Below are positions 50,898 to 59,729 of a stretch of DNA of 64,000 bases, in pieces (position 1 is the stretch's first letter; each line of letters begins with the position of its first letter). The stretch is from Mycolicibacterium phlei (GTDB lineage Bacteria; Actinomycetota; Actinomycetes; Mycobacteriales; Mycobacteriaceae). The translations under genes and the position numbers were made by a program. The stretch lies in assembly GCF_001583415.1 (NCBI RefSeq), contig NZ_CP014475.1:620001-684000 (forward strand), read 5' to 3'. The notes beneath the pieces were generated by a model, which worked only from the letters and a program-made list of their open reading frames with translations, had not been told where the DNA came from and searched no databases.

Positions 50898-51455
50898 ATG
50901 GCGAAGCGCTCCTACCACCACGGCGACCTGCGGGCCGTCATCCTCGCGCAGGCCGCTGAGCTGGTGGCCGAACGCGGGGCCGACGGCATCTCGCTGCGCG
51001 AGCTCGCGCGCGCGGCCGGGGTGTCGCACGCCGCGCCCGCCCATCACTTCACCGACCGGCGCGGGCTGTTCACCGCGCTGGCCGCCGAGGGCTGGCGCAA
51101 ACTGGCCGCCGCGCTCGCCGACGCCCGGCCCGAGTTCATCGACGCCGCGCTGGCCTACGTGCGGTTCGCGCTCGACAACCCGGGCCACTACACGGTCATG
51201 TTCGACCGCTCCCTCGTCGACCCCGACGACCCCGAACTGCGCACCGCCCAGGACGCCGCGGGCGAGGAGCTGCGCCGCGGCGTCGGCACCCTCGACGACC
51301 CGCGCGCGGTCGAGGACCCGGGCGCCGCGGCGCTGGCGGCATGGTCTCTGGTGCACGGGTTTTCGCTGCTGTGGCTCAACCGCACGATCGACACCGACGC
51401 CGACCCGATGGAGTCTGTCCACAGAGTCGCCGGAATGCTGTTCGGAAGCAGGTAA
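50898..51455 (+). CDS. TetR/AcrR family transcriptional regulator
   Basis: The 185-residue regulator has a TetR domain (YHHGDLRAVILAQAAELVAERGADGISLRELARAAGVSHAAPAHHFTDRRGLFTALA) and a C-terminal WHG-type ligand domain (FALDNPGHYTVMFDRSLVDPDDPEL, WSLVHGFSLLWLNRTI). It is divergent from the DUF3291-like gene across a symmetric operator. A short gap separates it from the peroxidase gene downstream, so it may control redox functions. Confidence 0.94.
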   Translation: MAKRSYHHGDLRAVILAQAAELVAERGADGISLRELARAAGVSHAAPAHHFTDRRGLFTALAAEGWRKLAAALADARPEFIDAALAYVRFALDNPGHYTVMFDRSLVDPDDPELRTAQDAAGEELRRGVGTLDDPRAVEDPGAAALAAWSLVHGFSLLWLNRTIDTDADPMESVHRVAGMLFGSR

Positions 51456-51464
51456 CGTGCGGGC

Positions 51465-51971
51465 ATGACCGACACACCGCTGACCTCTATCTCGTCGATC
51501 GCTGTCACCACCCTCGACGGTCGAGCCACCACGATCGGCGAACTGGCCGACGGCGCCGTGCTCGTCGTCAACGTGGCCTCCAAGTGCGGCCTGACACCCC
51601 AGTACGCCGCGCTCGAGCAGCTGGCCAGGGACTACAGCCGGCGGGGCCTCACCGTGATCGGCGTGCCGTGCAACCAGTTCATGGGTCAGGAACCCGGCAC
51701 TCCCGAGGAGATCCAGGAGTTCTGCTCGACGACCTACGGTGTGACGTTTCCGCTGCTGGCCAAGACCGACGTCAACGGGGAGAACCGGCACCCGCTGTAC
51801 GCCGAGCTGACCAAGACGCCCGACGACAACGGGGAGGCCGGCGACATCCAGTGGAACTTCGAGAAGTTCCTCGTCGCCCCCGACGGCACCGTGGTGCGGC
51901 GGTTCCGCCCGCGCACCGAACCCGATGCGCCCGAGGTGATCGAGGCCATCGAAAAGGTGCTGCCCCGCTGA
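51465..51971 (+). CDS. Glutathione peroxidase-like thiol peroxidase
   Basis: The 168-residue protein has NVASKCGLTPQYAALEQL with the peroxidatic Cys (a normal TGC codon, not selenocysteine), the Gln in PCNQFMGQEPGTPEEI and the Trp in WNFEKFLVAPDG. A second Cys in FCSTTYGVTFPL may resolve the disulfide. Mycobacteria lack glutathione, so a thioredoxin- or mycothiol-type reductant is likely. The gene is 9 bp after the TetR stop on the same strand. Confidence 0.95.
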   Translation: MTDTPLTSISSIAVTTLDGRATTIGELADGAVLVVNVASKCGLTPQYAALEQLARDYSRRGLTVIGVPCNQFMGQEPGTPEEIQEFCSTTYGVTFPLLAKTDVNGENRHPLYAELTKTPDDNGEAGDIQWNFEKFLVAPDGTVVRRFRPRTEPDAPEVIEAIEKVLPR

Positions 51972-52029
51972 CACCGGCTGTTCGCGTCGCGGAAACCGGT
52001 GCGCCACCTGAGGTCGCCACGCTGACGGG

Positions 52030-52734
52030 GTGGCTGGACGACTGCTGGTATCGATCTCCGGAATCACCGCGCACACCCTGGCCGACGTCGCGGCGTTCTG
52101 CGCCGACCTCGACGCCCGCGCCGTTCCGGTGTCGTTTCTGGTCGCCCCGCGGGCACAGGGCGGATACCGCCTCGACGACGATCCGGACACGGTCAACTGG
52201 CTGACCGACCGGCGCGCCCGCGGCGACGCCATCGTGCTGCACGGCTTCGACGAAGCCGCGACCAGACGTCGTCGCGGCGAGTTCGCCACCCTGCCCGCGC
52301 ATGAGGCCAACCTGCGACTGGCCGCCGCCGACCGGGTGATGGCGCACGTGGGCCTGCGCACCCGGCTGTTCGCCGCACCGGGCTGGACCGTCTCCCCGGC
52401 CACGCGGACAGTGCTGCCGCGCAACGGGTTCCGGCTGCTCGCCGAACTCACCGCGATCCGCGACCTGGTGCGCCGCGAGACCGTGCGCGCACCGGTGCTG
52501 GGCCTCGGGGCTGGGCTGCTGGCCGAGCCCTGGTGGTGCCGCACGGTGGTGCTGTCGGCCGAACGCGTCGCCCGGCGCGGTGGGGTGGTCCGGGTGGCGG
52601 TGGCGGCCCACCATCTGCGCAGGACGGGTCCGCGGCTGGCGATGCTCGACGCCGTCGACCTCGCGCTGCTGCACGAATGTGTGCCCGACGTCTACCGGTG
52701 GCGGCCGGACCGCGCAATGGCAGCCGCGGCGTAG
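52030..52734 (+). CDS. DUF2334/polysaccharide deacetylase-like protein (Rv0784-like)
   Basis: The 234-residue protein has VSISGITAHTLADVAAFCADLDARAVPVSFLVAPRAQ, then DAIVLHGFDEAATRRRRGEFATLPAHEANLRL and RTRLFAAPGWTVSPATRTVLPRNGFRLL. This is the NodB/DUF2334 fold with a His after the second strand (LHGF). The canonical Asp-His-His metal set is incomplete, so activity is uncertain. It matches Rv0784 by position. A GTG start is used. Confidence 0.82.
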   Translation: MAGRLLVSISGITAHTLADVAAFCADLDARAVPVSFLVAPRAQGGYRLDDDPDTVNWLTDRRARGDAIVLHGFDEAATRRRRGEFATLPAHEANLRLAAADRVMAHVGLRTRLFAAPGWTVSPATRTVLPRNGFRLLAELTAIRDLVRRETVRAPVLGLGAGLLAEPWWCRTVVLSAERVARRGGVVRVAVAAHHLRRTGPRLAMLDAVDLALLHECVPDVYRWRPDRAMAAAA

Positions 52735-52758
52735 CGTCGGACCGCTAACGTGGCGGGC

Positions 52759-54405
52759 ATGGCACAAGACGCTGATGTCATCGTGGTCGGGGCCGGTCTG
52801 GCCGGGCTGGTGGCGGCCTGCGAGCTGGTCGAGCGGGGCCGCCGCGTGCTGATCGTCGACCAGGAGAACGCCAACAACATCGGGGGACAGGCGTACTGGT
52901 CGTTCGGCGGGCTGTTCTTCGTCGACAGCCCCGAACAGCGCCGGCTGGGCATCCGCGACAGCTACGAGCTTGCGCTGCAGGACTGGCTCGGCTCGGCCGG
53001 GTTCGACCGCCCCGAGGACCACTGGCCGCGGCAGTGGGCGCACGCCTATGTCGACTTCGCGGCGGGGGAGAAGCGGCCGTGGCTGCGCGAGCGCGGGCTG
53101 CGGATCTTCCCGGTGGTCGGCTGGGCCGAACGCGGCGGATACGACGCACGCGGGCACGGCAATTCGGTGCCGCGCTTCCACATCACCTGGGGGACCGGGC
53201 CCGCGCTGGTGGACATCTTCGCGCGCCGCGTCGTCGGCAACCCGCTGGTGCGGTTCGCGCACCGGCACCGGGTCGACGAGCTGATCGTCGAGAACGGCGC
53301 GGTTGCCGGGGTGCGCGGGTCGGTGCTGGAACCTGACGACTCGCCGCGCGGTGTGGCCTCGTCGCGGAAAGTCGTCGGGGAGTTTGAATTCCGTGCACAG
53401 GCCGTCATCGTGGCCAGCGGCGGGATCGGCGGCAACCACGACCTGGTGCGCAAGAACTGGCCCAAGCGGATGGGCCGGGTGCCCGAGCAGCTGCTGTCCG
53501 GGGTGCCCGCCCACGTCGACGGCCGGATGCTCGGCATCAGCGAGAAGGCCGGCGCGCACGTGATCAACAGCGACCGGATGTGGCACTACACCGAGGGCAT
53601 CACCAACTACGACCCGGTCTGGCCGCTGCACGGCATCCGGATCCTGCCCGGGCCGTCGTCGCTGTGGCTGGACGCCACCGGGAAACGGCTGCCGTCGCCG
53701 CTGTTTCCGGGTTTCGACACGCTCGGCACCCTGGAGCACATCGCGCGGACCGGCCAGGACTACACGTGGTTCATCCTCAACGCGCGGATCATCGCCAAGG
53801 AGTTCGCGCTCTCCGGCCAGGAGCAGAACCCGGATCTGACGAATCGCAGTGTGCGAGAAGTGCTTTCGCGGGTGCGGCCCGGCGCGCTCGCGCCGGTGCA
53901 GGCGTTCGTGGACCGCGGCGTCGACTTCGTCAGCTCGACCAACCTGCGCGACCTGGTGGCGAGGATGAACGACATTCCCGACGTGCTGCCGCTGGACTAC
54001 GCGACGGTGGAGGCCGAGGTGACCGCCCGCGACCGCGAGGTGGCCAACAAGTTCACCAAGGACATGCAGATCGCGTCGATCCGGGTGGCGCGCAACTACC
54101 TCGGCGACAAGGTCAGCCGCGTCGTCGCCCCGCACCGGCTCACCGACCCAAAGGCCGGCCCGCTGATCGCGGTGAAACTGCACATCCTGACGCGAAAGTC
54201 GTTGGGCGGGTTGGAAACCGACCTCGGCTCGCGGGTGCTTCGCGCCGACGGCGAGGTGTTCGACGGGCTGTACGCCGCCGGTGAGGCCGCCGGGTTCGGC
54301 GGCGGCGGGGTGCACGGCTACCGGTCGCTGGAGGGCACCTTCGTCGGCGGGTGCATCTTCTCCGGCCGGGCCGCCGGCCGCGCCGCCGCCCGCGACACCG
54401 CCTGA
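52759..54405 (+). CDS. FAD-binding dehydrogenase, 3-ketosteroid delta1-dehydrogenase-like (Rv0785-like)
   Basis: The 548-residue flavoprotein has [28 protein letters not shown], the glycine-rich GGQAYWSFGGLFF and VIVASGGIGGNHDLV, and a C-terminal AAGEAAGFGGGGVHGYRSLEGTFVGGCIFSGRAAG. This is the FRD/KstD family, and position matches Rv0785. Typical KstD catalytic tyrosines cannot be confirmed, so the substrate is open. The ATG at 52759 (AQDADVIVV) is preferred over GTG 52750. Confidence 0.92.
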   Translation: MAQDADVIVVGAGLAGLVAACELVERGRRVLIVDQENANNIGGQAYWSFGGLFFVDSPEQRRLGIRDSYELALQDWLGSAGFDRPEDHWPRQWAHAYVDFAAGEKRPWLRERGLRIFPVVGWAERGGYDARGHGNSVPRFHITWGTGPALVDIFARRVVGNPLVRFAHRHRVDELIVENGAVAGVRGSVLEPDDSPRGVASSRKVVGEFEFRAQAVIVASGGIGGNHDLVRKNWPKRMGRVPEQLLSGVPAHVDGRMLGISEKAGAHVINSDRMWHYTEGITNYDPVWPLHGIRILPGPSSLWLDATGKRLPSPLFPGFDTLGTLEHIARTGQDYTWFILNARIIAKEFALSGQEQNPDLTNRSVREVLSRVRPGALAPVQAFVDRGVDFVSSTNLRDLVARMNDIPDVLPLDYATVEAEVTARDREVANKFTKDMQIASIRVARNYLGDKVSRVVAPHRLTDPKAGPLIAVKLHILTRKSLGGLETDLGSRVLRADGEVFDGLYAAGEAAGFGGGGVHGYRSLEGTFVGGCIFSGRAAGRAAARDTA

Positions 54406-54413
54406 TTTTCCGG

Positions 54414-55067
54414 CTAGAAGGTGAACGCGTTCTCCGGCTCGAGCACCCGGAAGTCGGTAGTCGTCATCTCGGTGAGCCGGCCGTAGAAGATCGGGCGCGC
54501 AACGGGATCGATGATCCCCTGGTGGATCGGTACGGCGTGCGTCGGCGCCACCGCGCGCAGGTAGTCGACGGCTTCGGAGATCTTCAGCCACGGCGCGGCC
54601 GCCGGGGTGGCCAGCACGTCCACCGGTTCACCGGGCACGTGAAGCGCGTCGCCCGGATGCATCAGCCGCGCCGGGTGGGTGCCGTCGCCGACGAGATAGG
54701 AGATGTTGTCGATGTCGGGCAGCTCCGGGTGGATGACCGCGTGCCTGCCGCCGACCCCGCGCACCGTCAGGTGGCCGATCTGCAGCTTGTCGCCGACGTG
54801 CACCGGCGTCCACGGCTCGCCGAGCTGTGCGGCGGTCTGCGGGTCGGCGTACAGCTTGGCCTGCGGGTTGGCCTCGATCAGCGCGGGCAGCCGCGAGGTG
54901 TCGGCGTGGTCGGGATGCTGATGGGTGACCAGGATGGCCGACAGGCCGGTGATGCCTTCGAAACCGTGCGAGAAGATCCCCGGATCGAACAGGATCGTAG
55001 ACCGTTTCCCGTCGTTTCCTGCGAAATCTGCGAGTAAGCACGAATGGCCGAAATGGGTCAATTCCAT
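54414..55067 (-). CDS. Metallo-beta-lactamase fold hydrolase (Rv0786c-like)
   Basis: The 217-residue protein has MELTHFGHSCLLADFAG, the metal motif THQHPDHADTSRL (HxHxDH), LMHPGDALHVPGE and HAVPIHQGIIDPV, which are the L-ascorbate-6-phosphate lactonase-like/MBL signatures. The substrate is unknown. It converges on the FAD dehydrogenase gene. Confidence 0.92.
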   Translation of the reverse strand: MELTHFGHSCLLADFAGNDGKRSTILFDPGIFSHGFEGITGLSAILVTHQHPDHADTSRLPALIEANPQAKLYADPQTAAQLGEPWTPVHVGDKLQIGHLTVRGVGGRHAVIHPELPDIDNISYLVGDGTHPARLMHPGDALHVPGEPVDVLATPAAAPWLKISEAVDYLRAVAPTHAVPIHQGIIDPVARPIFYGRLTEMTTTDFRVLEPENAFTF

Positions 55068-55113
55068 CCCTATATTGTGGCGGCGCGAGCTGCATACAGG
55101 GGGGACTTGGGGC

Positions 55114-55767
55114 GTGCGATTGCTGCTGGCGGTGGCGTTGACGGCGGTCGGGCTGGCGGTGGCGCCGGTGACGTCGGCCGTGCCGGGGGTGTGTCCGCCG
55201 GCGTGTGACTCGATCCCGGATTCGGCCTGGCCGGTGTCGAGCCGGTTGCCGCTGTATCCGCAGTACCGCTGGCCGGGGCTGGCGGGCCTGGCGGTCAGCC
55301 CGTCGTCGCCGCGGTTCGCCTACGAGAAGCTGTGCCGGGTCGCGCCGGTGCGCGACGACCCCCGCGAGTACGCCGTGTCCGCCCGCGCCGAGGTCGACAA
55401 CGGCCCAGGTCAGTGGCGGTTGCAAGTGCAGATCCTGCACTGGCGCGGCCCCGTCTCCGACAGCGGGCCGCTGGTCACCGCGATGCTCGACACCGCGTCG
55501 TGGCAGCTGCGGCTGTGCCCGGTGCCGGGGGTGTCCCCGTCGCTGACCACCATGGACGCCGAGCGGGTGGCCGCGGTGATCAGCGTGGCCGACGACCAGG
55601 TGATGCACTACTACCTGCTGGCCGACCCCAGCAACGGGACGATCGTGGAGCTGGCGCTGTCGGCGACCCTGCCGGTCGCGGTGCCCTGGCCCACCGTCTC
55701 TGACGTGGACGTTTTCGACGCGCTGGGCGCGCCGCTGTGCCAGGCGTACCTCGGATCGTGCCGGTGA
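55114..55767 (+). CDS. Exported conserved protein (Rv0787-like)
   Basis: From the GTG at 55114 the 217-residue protein has a signal peptide (RLLLAVALTAVGLAVAPVTSAVPG) and four or more cysteines that may form disulfides (CPPACDS, KLCRVAP, RLCPVPG, PLCQAYLGSC). GGGGGG precedes the start. It matches Rv0787 by position. No domain is recognised. It precedes purS on the same strand. Confidence 0.85.
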   Translation: MRLLLAVALTAVGLAVAPVTSAVPGVCPPACDSIPDSAWPVSSRLPLYPQYRWPGLAGLAVSPSSPRFAYEKLCRVAPVRDDPREYAVSARAEVDNGPGQWRLQVQILHWRGPVSDSGPLVTAMLDTASWQLRLCPVPGVSPSLTTMDAERVAAVISVADDQVMHYYLLADPSNGTIVELALSATLPVAVPWPTVSDVDVFDALGAPLCQAYLGSCR

Positions 55768-55802
55768 GGCGCGCCGGGTGGGCACGCCGGTACAGTTGAC
55801 GC

Positions 55803-56042
55803 GTGGCAAGGGTGGTTGTGCACGTGATGCCGAAGGCCGAGATCCTCGACCCGCAGGGGCAGGCGATCGTCGGCGCGCTGGGCCGACTGGGGTTCACCGG
55901 GATCTCGGATGTCAGGCAGGGCAAGCGATTTGAGCTTGAGGTCGATGACAGCGTCGACGACGACACCCTCGCCGAGATCGCCGAATCCCTGCTGGCGAAC
56001 ACCGTGATCGAGGACTGGACCGTGACACGGGAGCCGTCGTGA
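55803..56042 (+). CDS. purS: FGAM synthase subunit PurS
   Basis: The 79-residue protein ([48 protein letters not shown]) is a typical PurS. It joins PurQ and PurL into formylglycinamidine ribonucleotide synthase. A GTG start is used, and the stop overlaps the purQ start (GTGA). Confidence 0.97.
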   Translation: MARVVVHVMPKAEILDPQGQAIVGALGRLGFTGISDVRQGKRFELEVDDSVDDDTLAEIAESLLANTVIEDWTVTREPS

Positions 56043-56716
56043 CCGCACGTGTGGGTGTCATCACATTCCCGGGCACCCTCGACGACGTCGACGCGGCCCG
56101 TGCGGTGCGGCTGGCCGGCGCCGAGGCCGTCTCGCTGTGGCACGCTGACGCCGACCTGAAGAACGTCGACGCGGTGATCGTGCCCGGCGGCTTCTCCTAC
56201 GGCGACTACCTGCGCGCCGGGGCGATCGCGAAGTTCGCGCCCGTGATGGGCGAGGTCATCCGCGCCGCCGAGCACGGCATGCCGGTGTTGGGCATCTGCA
56301 ACGGTTTTCAGGTGCTGTGCGAGTCCGGCCTGCTGCCCGGCGCGCTCACCCGCAACGCGGGGCTGCACTTCATCTGCCGCGACATCTGGTTGGAGGTCGC
56401 GTCGAATACCAGCGCCTGGACCACCCGCTATGACCAGGGCGCCGACATCCTGATCCCGCTGAAGTCCGGCGAGGGCCGGTATGTGGCCAGCGAGAAGGTG
56501 CTCGACGAGCTCGAGGGCGAGGGCCGCGTGGTGTTCCGCTACCGAGACAACCCGAACGGTTCGATGCGCGACATCGCGGGCATCAGCTCGGCCAACGGCC
56601 GCGTCGTCGGCCTGATGCCGCATCCGGAGCACGCCACCGAGCCGCTCACCGGCCCGTCCGACGACGGCCTGGGCATGTTCTACAGCGTCCTCGACGCGGT
56701 CCTGGCGAAGGTCTGA
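56039..56716 (+). CDS. purQ: FGAM synthase glutaminase subunit PurQ
   Basis: The 225-residue class I glutaminase has [19 protein letters not shown], the nucleophile in [18 protein letters not shown] and the His-x-Glu in [13 protein letters not shown]. It supplies ammonia to PurL. Translationally coupled to purS; purL itself lies at the end of the window (63323) after an inserted island and other genes. Confidence 0.98.
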   Translation: MTARVGVITFPGTLDDVDAARAVRLAGAEAVSLWHADADLKNVDAVIVPGGFSYGDYLRAGAIAKFAPVMGEVIRAAEHGMPVLGICNGFQVLCESGLLPGALTRNAGLHFICRDIWLEVASNTSAWTTRYDQGADILIPLKSGEGRYVASEKVLDELEGEGRVVFRYRDNPNGSMRDIAGISSANGRVVGLMPHPEHATEPLTGPSDDGLGMFYSVLDAVLAKV

Positions 56717-57342
56717 CTGCCCTTTTTTGTCCGCGAGCGTGCGTGTCTGCACACGACACGCCGCGGATTTTCGACAGTTTATGCACGCTCGCGGGCGGTG
56801 CGAGTGGCCGTCAACGCGGTGCCATCGGCAAGCTCGATCCCGGCGGGCGTCAGACGAACGGCACTGGCTCCTCGCTGGTCGAGTATGTGGGCAATCGTGA
56901 AGGTGCCTATTTAAGCTCCTGCGGCACAGGCGATTAGGAAGGCCAGGTCGCTCGCCATGGGTGGGCGGATCTCGAGCGCCGTCTTCCGTCGCCGTCTTCC
57001 GTCGCGCGAGGTGCGTCCCGACCCGCTGCGGCCGTTTGCAGCGTCGCGATCACGCTGGACGGGAAGGTTGCGGCAAGGGCGGCGACCACCACGGTCAGGA
57101 ACCACCGCGTGAGAGACACACCACCATGCATGCGGTGGCGGCGAGACCGACCGCACCGAGAAGCAGCGTGAGGAGAGTCACCGCTACAGACGTTCTCACC
57201 ACGTCACCCTGCGGATGCTCGAGACATAGACGGAAACTAGCACCGCCGCCGCGGTGGTCGCGTCACACGATTCGCCCTGCATCCGCGCTCACTGGCGAAA
57301 TTGGTGTCGGGAGGTCTGCCATCGCGGCGTTAATGTCGGATC
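56717..57342. other. Intergenic region holding a hairpin element and degenerate sequence
   Basis: These 626 bases after purQ contain no convincing gene. They hold the hairpin at 56731-56794, a small direct repeat CGCCGTCTTCCGT (around 56977-57003), and a 35-residue minus-strand frame (57095-57202) with one hydrophobic helix (TLLTLLLGAVGLAATACMVVC) that could be a small membrane peptide. The composition looks like the left edge of the inserted island. Confidence 0.6.
56731..56794. repeat. REP-like hairpin element, copy 1
   Basis: CGCGAGCGTGC (56732-56742) pairs with GCACGCTCGCG (56783-56793). The inner GTGTCTGCACACGACAC segment is shared with copy 2 at 59730-59787, which lies in the opposite orientation. 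It may act as the purQ terminator. Confidence 0.8.
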
Positions 57343-57627
57343 ATGCTCGTCAACCCGGAACTGCTGCGTGCATTCGCGAGCCAGGTGGAGACTGCCTCAA
57401 CCGCGATCAGGAATGCGGACGTCGGTGGTAAGGCCTCGTCGGCGGCCGATGGTCTGCCTGCGTCTACAACACAGTGGGCCGCGCGCATCGTCGGTGAGCA
57501 CATAACTCAGCGGGCACAGGACATCGCAACGAATGTCACGAAGATGGGTGCGGCCGTCCGAGGCGCGGGAGACAAGTATGAAGTCGAGGACGCTGCGCTG
57601 GCGGGCACGTTCGACGGATTGTTCTGA
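57343..57627 (+). CDS. EspC-like type VII secretion protein (T7SS target, PF10824 type)
   Basis: The 94-residue helical protein starts MLVNPELLRAFASQVETAS and ends with YEVED at 79-83 (YxxxD) in GDKYEVEDAALAGTFDGLF. EspC/DUF2580 proteins have this length and motif and help export a partner. It is followed 3 bp later by a WXG-headed multidomain protein and then a membrane protein. No ESX core gene is in the window. The local base composition is clearly less GC-rich. Confidence 0.85.
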   Translation: MLVNPELLRAFASQVETASTAIRNADVGGKASSAADGLPASTTQWAARIVGEHITQRAQDIATNVTKMGAAVRGAGDKYEVEDAALAGTFDGLF

Positions 57628-57629
57628 GC

Positions 57630-58976
57630 GTGCTGCCTTCGCGTTCACGGCTGCAGAGTTGGTCACCCGACTCGCTCGGACCAGCGGCAAAAGTGCTACA
57701 AGATGCGGGCTACTCGGTCTACACCGCGGTACGCAACCTCGATGACAGTTGCGATCGACTGCCAGAAGCGCGGGGCTGGGACGGACCGGCTCATCGGGCC
57801 GCGACCGCCATGTTCCGTCGCGCTACCGACACCAGTTCTGAGTTCAGCCACCATGCAGAAGCAGTTGCGAATGCGCTGGGGACAGGGGCAGGCACGATTG
57901 GCTACGCGCGGTCCGCATTGCTAACTCACGCAGATGAAGTCGACCGTGGCGAGCTCTCGGTCAATGAGATGTGGGTTGTATTGATCAAGCCGGCTCGGGT
58001 CTCGGCTGAGAAGGCAGCCATGTTGGAGGAGCAAGCAAAAGCGGAACAACTCGAGATCAATCGCTTGCTCACTGCAGTTGGGGATGCGGATAGTCGCACG
58101 GCCTCCCAGATCCAGTCTGCTGCGGAGAAGTACGGCCTTTCTCTGCCTGGTCCAGACGATCCTCGAAACCTGGATCCGAACTCCGGGCTTGTTCGGCCGG
58201 CAGATGAGGTGCCTGACCCAATGACGCTGAACGGTTTGATCCAGCAGGGCGTTGTGCGGGCCAGTGAAATGGCGCAGACAGTCCGAGAGAGCAAAGAGTG
58301 GGTCACAGCGGACGGGCAGGTACGTAAGACTCTACTGATGATGGACGGTAGTCGACACGAAATCTACGAATGGAACTCGTTTGCGCCGTGTGTTGAGGAC
58401 GAGTATTACGACAAGAACGGGACCCTAGTGTCTAGCACCTTCTCTCAGGATAAGACCAATTACGACGGGTCGAAGTACACGTCAATCAAGTTCGCCGACG
58501 GCACTGAGATCACAATGACCCGGACCCCGGACGGCACGTGCACCGGCGGCGTTATCGCTGCTGACGGTCGGCACGGAGTTCTTCCCGACGAGTTCTTTAC
58601 TCACCCGGCTCTGACAACAGTTGGTGGGGCACTAACAGGACTCGAGGAGCAAGCCAAGCGGGGTATCCCGATGCTGTCCCCCGGCTCCGTGGACAAACTC
58701 GGTTCAGTGGCCAAATACGGTGGGCCGACTCTCGGCGTCGCAACTGCGTTGTATGACACCGTGACTGCCAAGACATTCCAGGACGCCTGTGTTGCTGCAA
58801 TCGCAGGTAGCGCGGCAGTCGGTGGCGGTCTCGCAACTGGCACGTTGGCAGCAGCGGGCGTCACTGCTGCGGGGAATCCGCAACTGGCTCCGATATTCGC
58901 CGCCGGAGGAGACATGCTCGGCGCGTGGACGTTCGGCTACGTCGGCGGCGTTGTCGGAAATATTGTGTGCCGATAA
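57630..58976 (+). CDS. WXG-headed multidomain protein, candidate type VII secreted toxin
   Basis: The 448-residue protein has an N-terminal helical domain with W-D-G at 50-52 (RGWDGPAHRAATAMF) and predicted long helices to about 165. The middle (about 225-330) is rich in short DG-containing beta repeats (MMDGSRHEIYEW, YYDKNGTLVSSTF, FADGTEITMTRTPDG). The C-terminal about 65 residues are Gly/Ala-rich and hydrophobic (CVAAIAGSAAVGGGLATGTLAAAGVTAAG), like glycine-zipper pore segments. It is read as a toxin-like effector; no enzyme motif is seen. It starts 3 bp after the EspC-like stop and its own stop overlaps the next ATG. Confidence 0.8.
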   Translation: MLPSRSRLQSWSPDSLGPAAKVLQDAGYSVYTAVRNLDDSCDRLPEARGWDGPAHRAATAMFRRATDTSSEFSHHAEAVANALGTGAGTIGYARSALLTHADEVDRGELSVNEMWVVLIKPARVSAEKAAMLEEQAKAEQLEINRLLTAVGDADSRTASQIQSAAEKYGLSLPGPDDPRNLDPNSGLVRPADEVPDPMTLNGLIQQGVVRASEMAQTVRESKEWVTADGQVRKTLLMMDGSRHEIYEWNSFAPCVEDEYYDKNGTLVSSTFSQDKTNYDGSKYTSIKFADGTEITMTRTPDGTCTGGVIAADGRHGVLPDEFFTHPALTTVGGALTGLEEQAKRGIPMLSPGSVDKLGSVAKYGGPTLGVATALYDTVTAKTFQDACVAAIAGSAAVGGGLATGTLAAAGVTAAGNPQLAPIFAAGGDMLGAWTFGYVGGVVGNIVCR

Positions 58977-59713
58977 TGAAGGCGTCGTTTGCACTTCTCT
59001 GTGGGCTTGTGTTCGGCGCCTTCGGTCTCTTCGCCTTGGCATGGACAGTGCTGTTCGTCCTCCGGGGTGAATTGCTCAATGCTGGCGTGACGGTGGGGAT
59101 ATCGGTGTTCTGCCTCGGGTTCATCGCACCGTTCCCGAAGGTTGTTTCGGGTAGCGTCCGCCCTGTTGCGCGCTGCGAGGGGAGCGAAGGTACCACGTTC
59201 CGTCCTGACCGGGGCGTCGATATGCCACTCCAGCTCTCGCTTCTTGGTCTCGTAACTGCCGCTGCGATATACACGATCTTCGCGCCGATTAAGCAGGTGT
59301 CGATCCCGGTGCCGGATTCGATGCGCTACGCGCTTCCTCTGGTTTGTGGACTCGTGGTGCTGCTGGGGATACCGATGCTGCTGCGTACTCTTTCGCGTGG
59401 CTGTTCGCGGTATCTGCGTCTGAGTCCCGACGGGATCGAGATCGCTGAGGGCTGGGGTGCACAGGTCTACGACTGGAAAGACGTAGCAGACATCACCGAT
59501 GAAGTGCCCGGCCGACAGTCCGCTGTGCCAGGGTCCGTCACATTCGTACTGGCCGACAGCACCACCGCGGCCATCACCGCCCGTTCGATCACGCCGGACG
59601 GTAGCGCGTTGCGCGAACTCTCGCGCTTCTACTGGGAGCATCCCGAGGCACGCGTTGAGTTGACCGACGGCCGAGCCGTTGAGCGCCTCGACCGAATGCT
59701 GGCCGACATCTGA
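58976..59713 (+). CDS. Four-helix membrane protein with PH-like tail, candidate immunity protein
   Basis: The 245-residue protein has two pairs of membrane helices (ASFALLCGLVFGAFGLFALAWTV and TVGISVFCLGFIAPF; LSLLGLVTAAAIYTIFAPI and ALPLVCGLVVLLGIPMLL). A soluble part follows (YLRLSPDGIEIAEGWGAQVYDWKDVADITDEVP...) like a bacterial PH domain. The ATG (58976) shares one base with the preceding TAA. A membrane protein placed right after a possible pore-forming effector fits immunity. That is inference only. Confidence 0.78.
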   Translation: MKASFALLCGLVFGAFGLFALAWTVLFVLRGELLNAGVTVGISVFCLGFIAPFPKVVSGSVRPVARCEGSEGTTFRPDRGVDMPLQLSLLGLVTAAAIYTIFAPIKQVSIPVPDSMRYALPLVCGLVVLLGIPMLLRTLSRGCSRYLRLSPDGIEIAEGWGAQVYDWKDVADITDEVPGRQSAVPGSVTFVLADSTTAAITARSITPDGSALRELSRFYWEHPEARVELTDGRAVERLDRMLADI

Positions 59714-59729
59714 ACCCCATCACCCCTCA

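Noticed and set aside
51465..51971. Selenoprotein glutathione peroxidase
   Set aside because: The peroxidatic residue is encoded by TGC, not TGA, and there is no SECIS-like context.
51772..54591. 939-codon minus-strand frame
   Set aside because: It runs opposite the Rv0784-like and FAD dehydrogenase genes, which have clear motifs; the frame itself is low complexity.
56961..57431. Plus-strand 156-codon frame before the EspC-like gene
   Set aside because: Low-complexity translation overlapping the EspC-like start; no ribosome site or motif.
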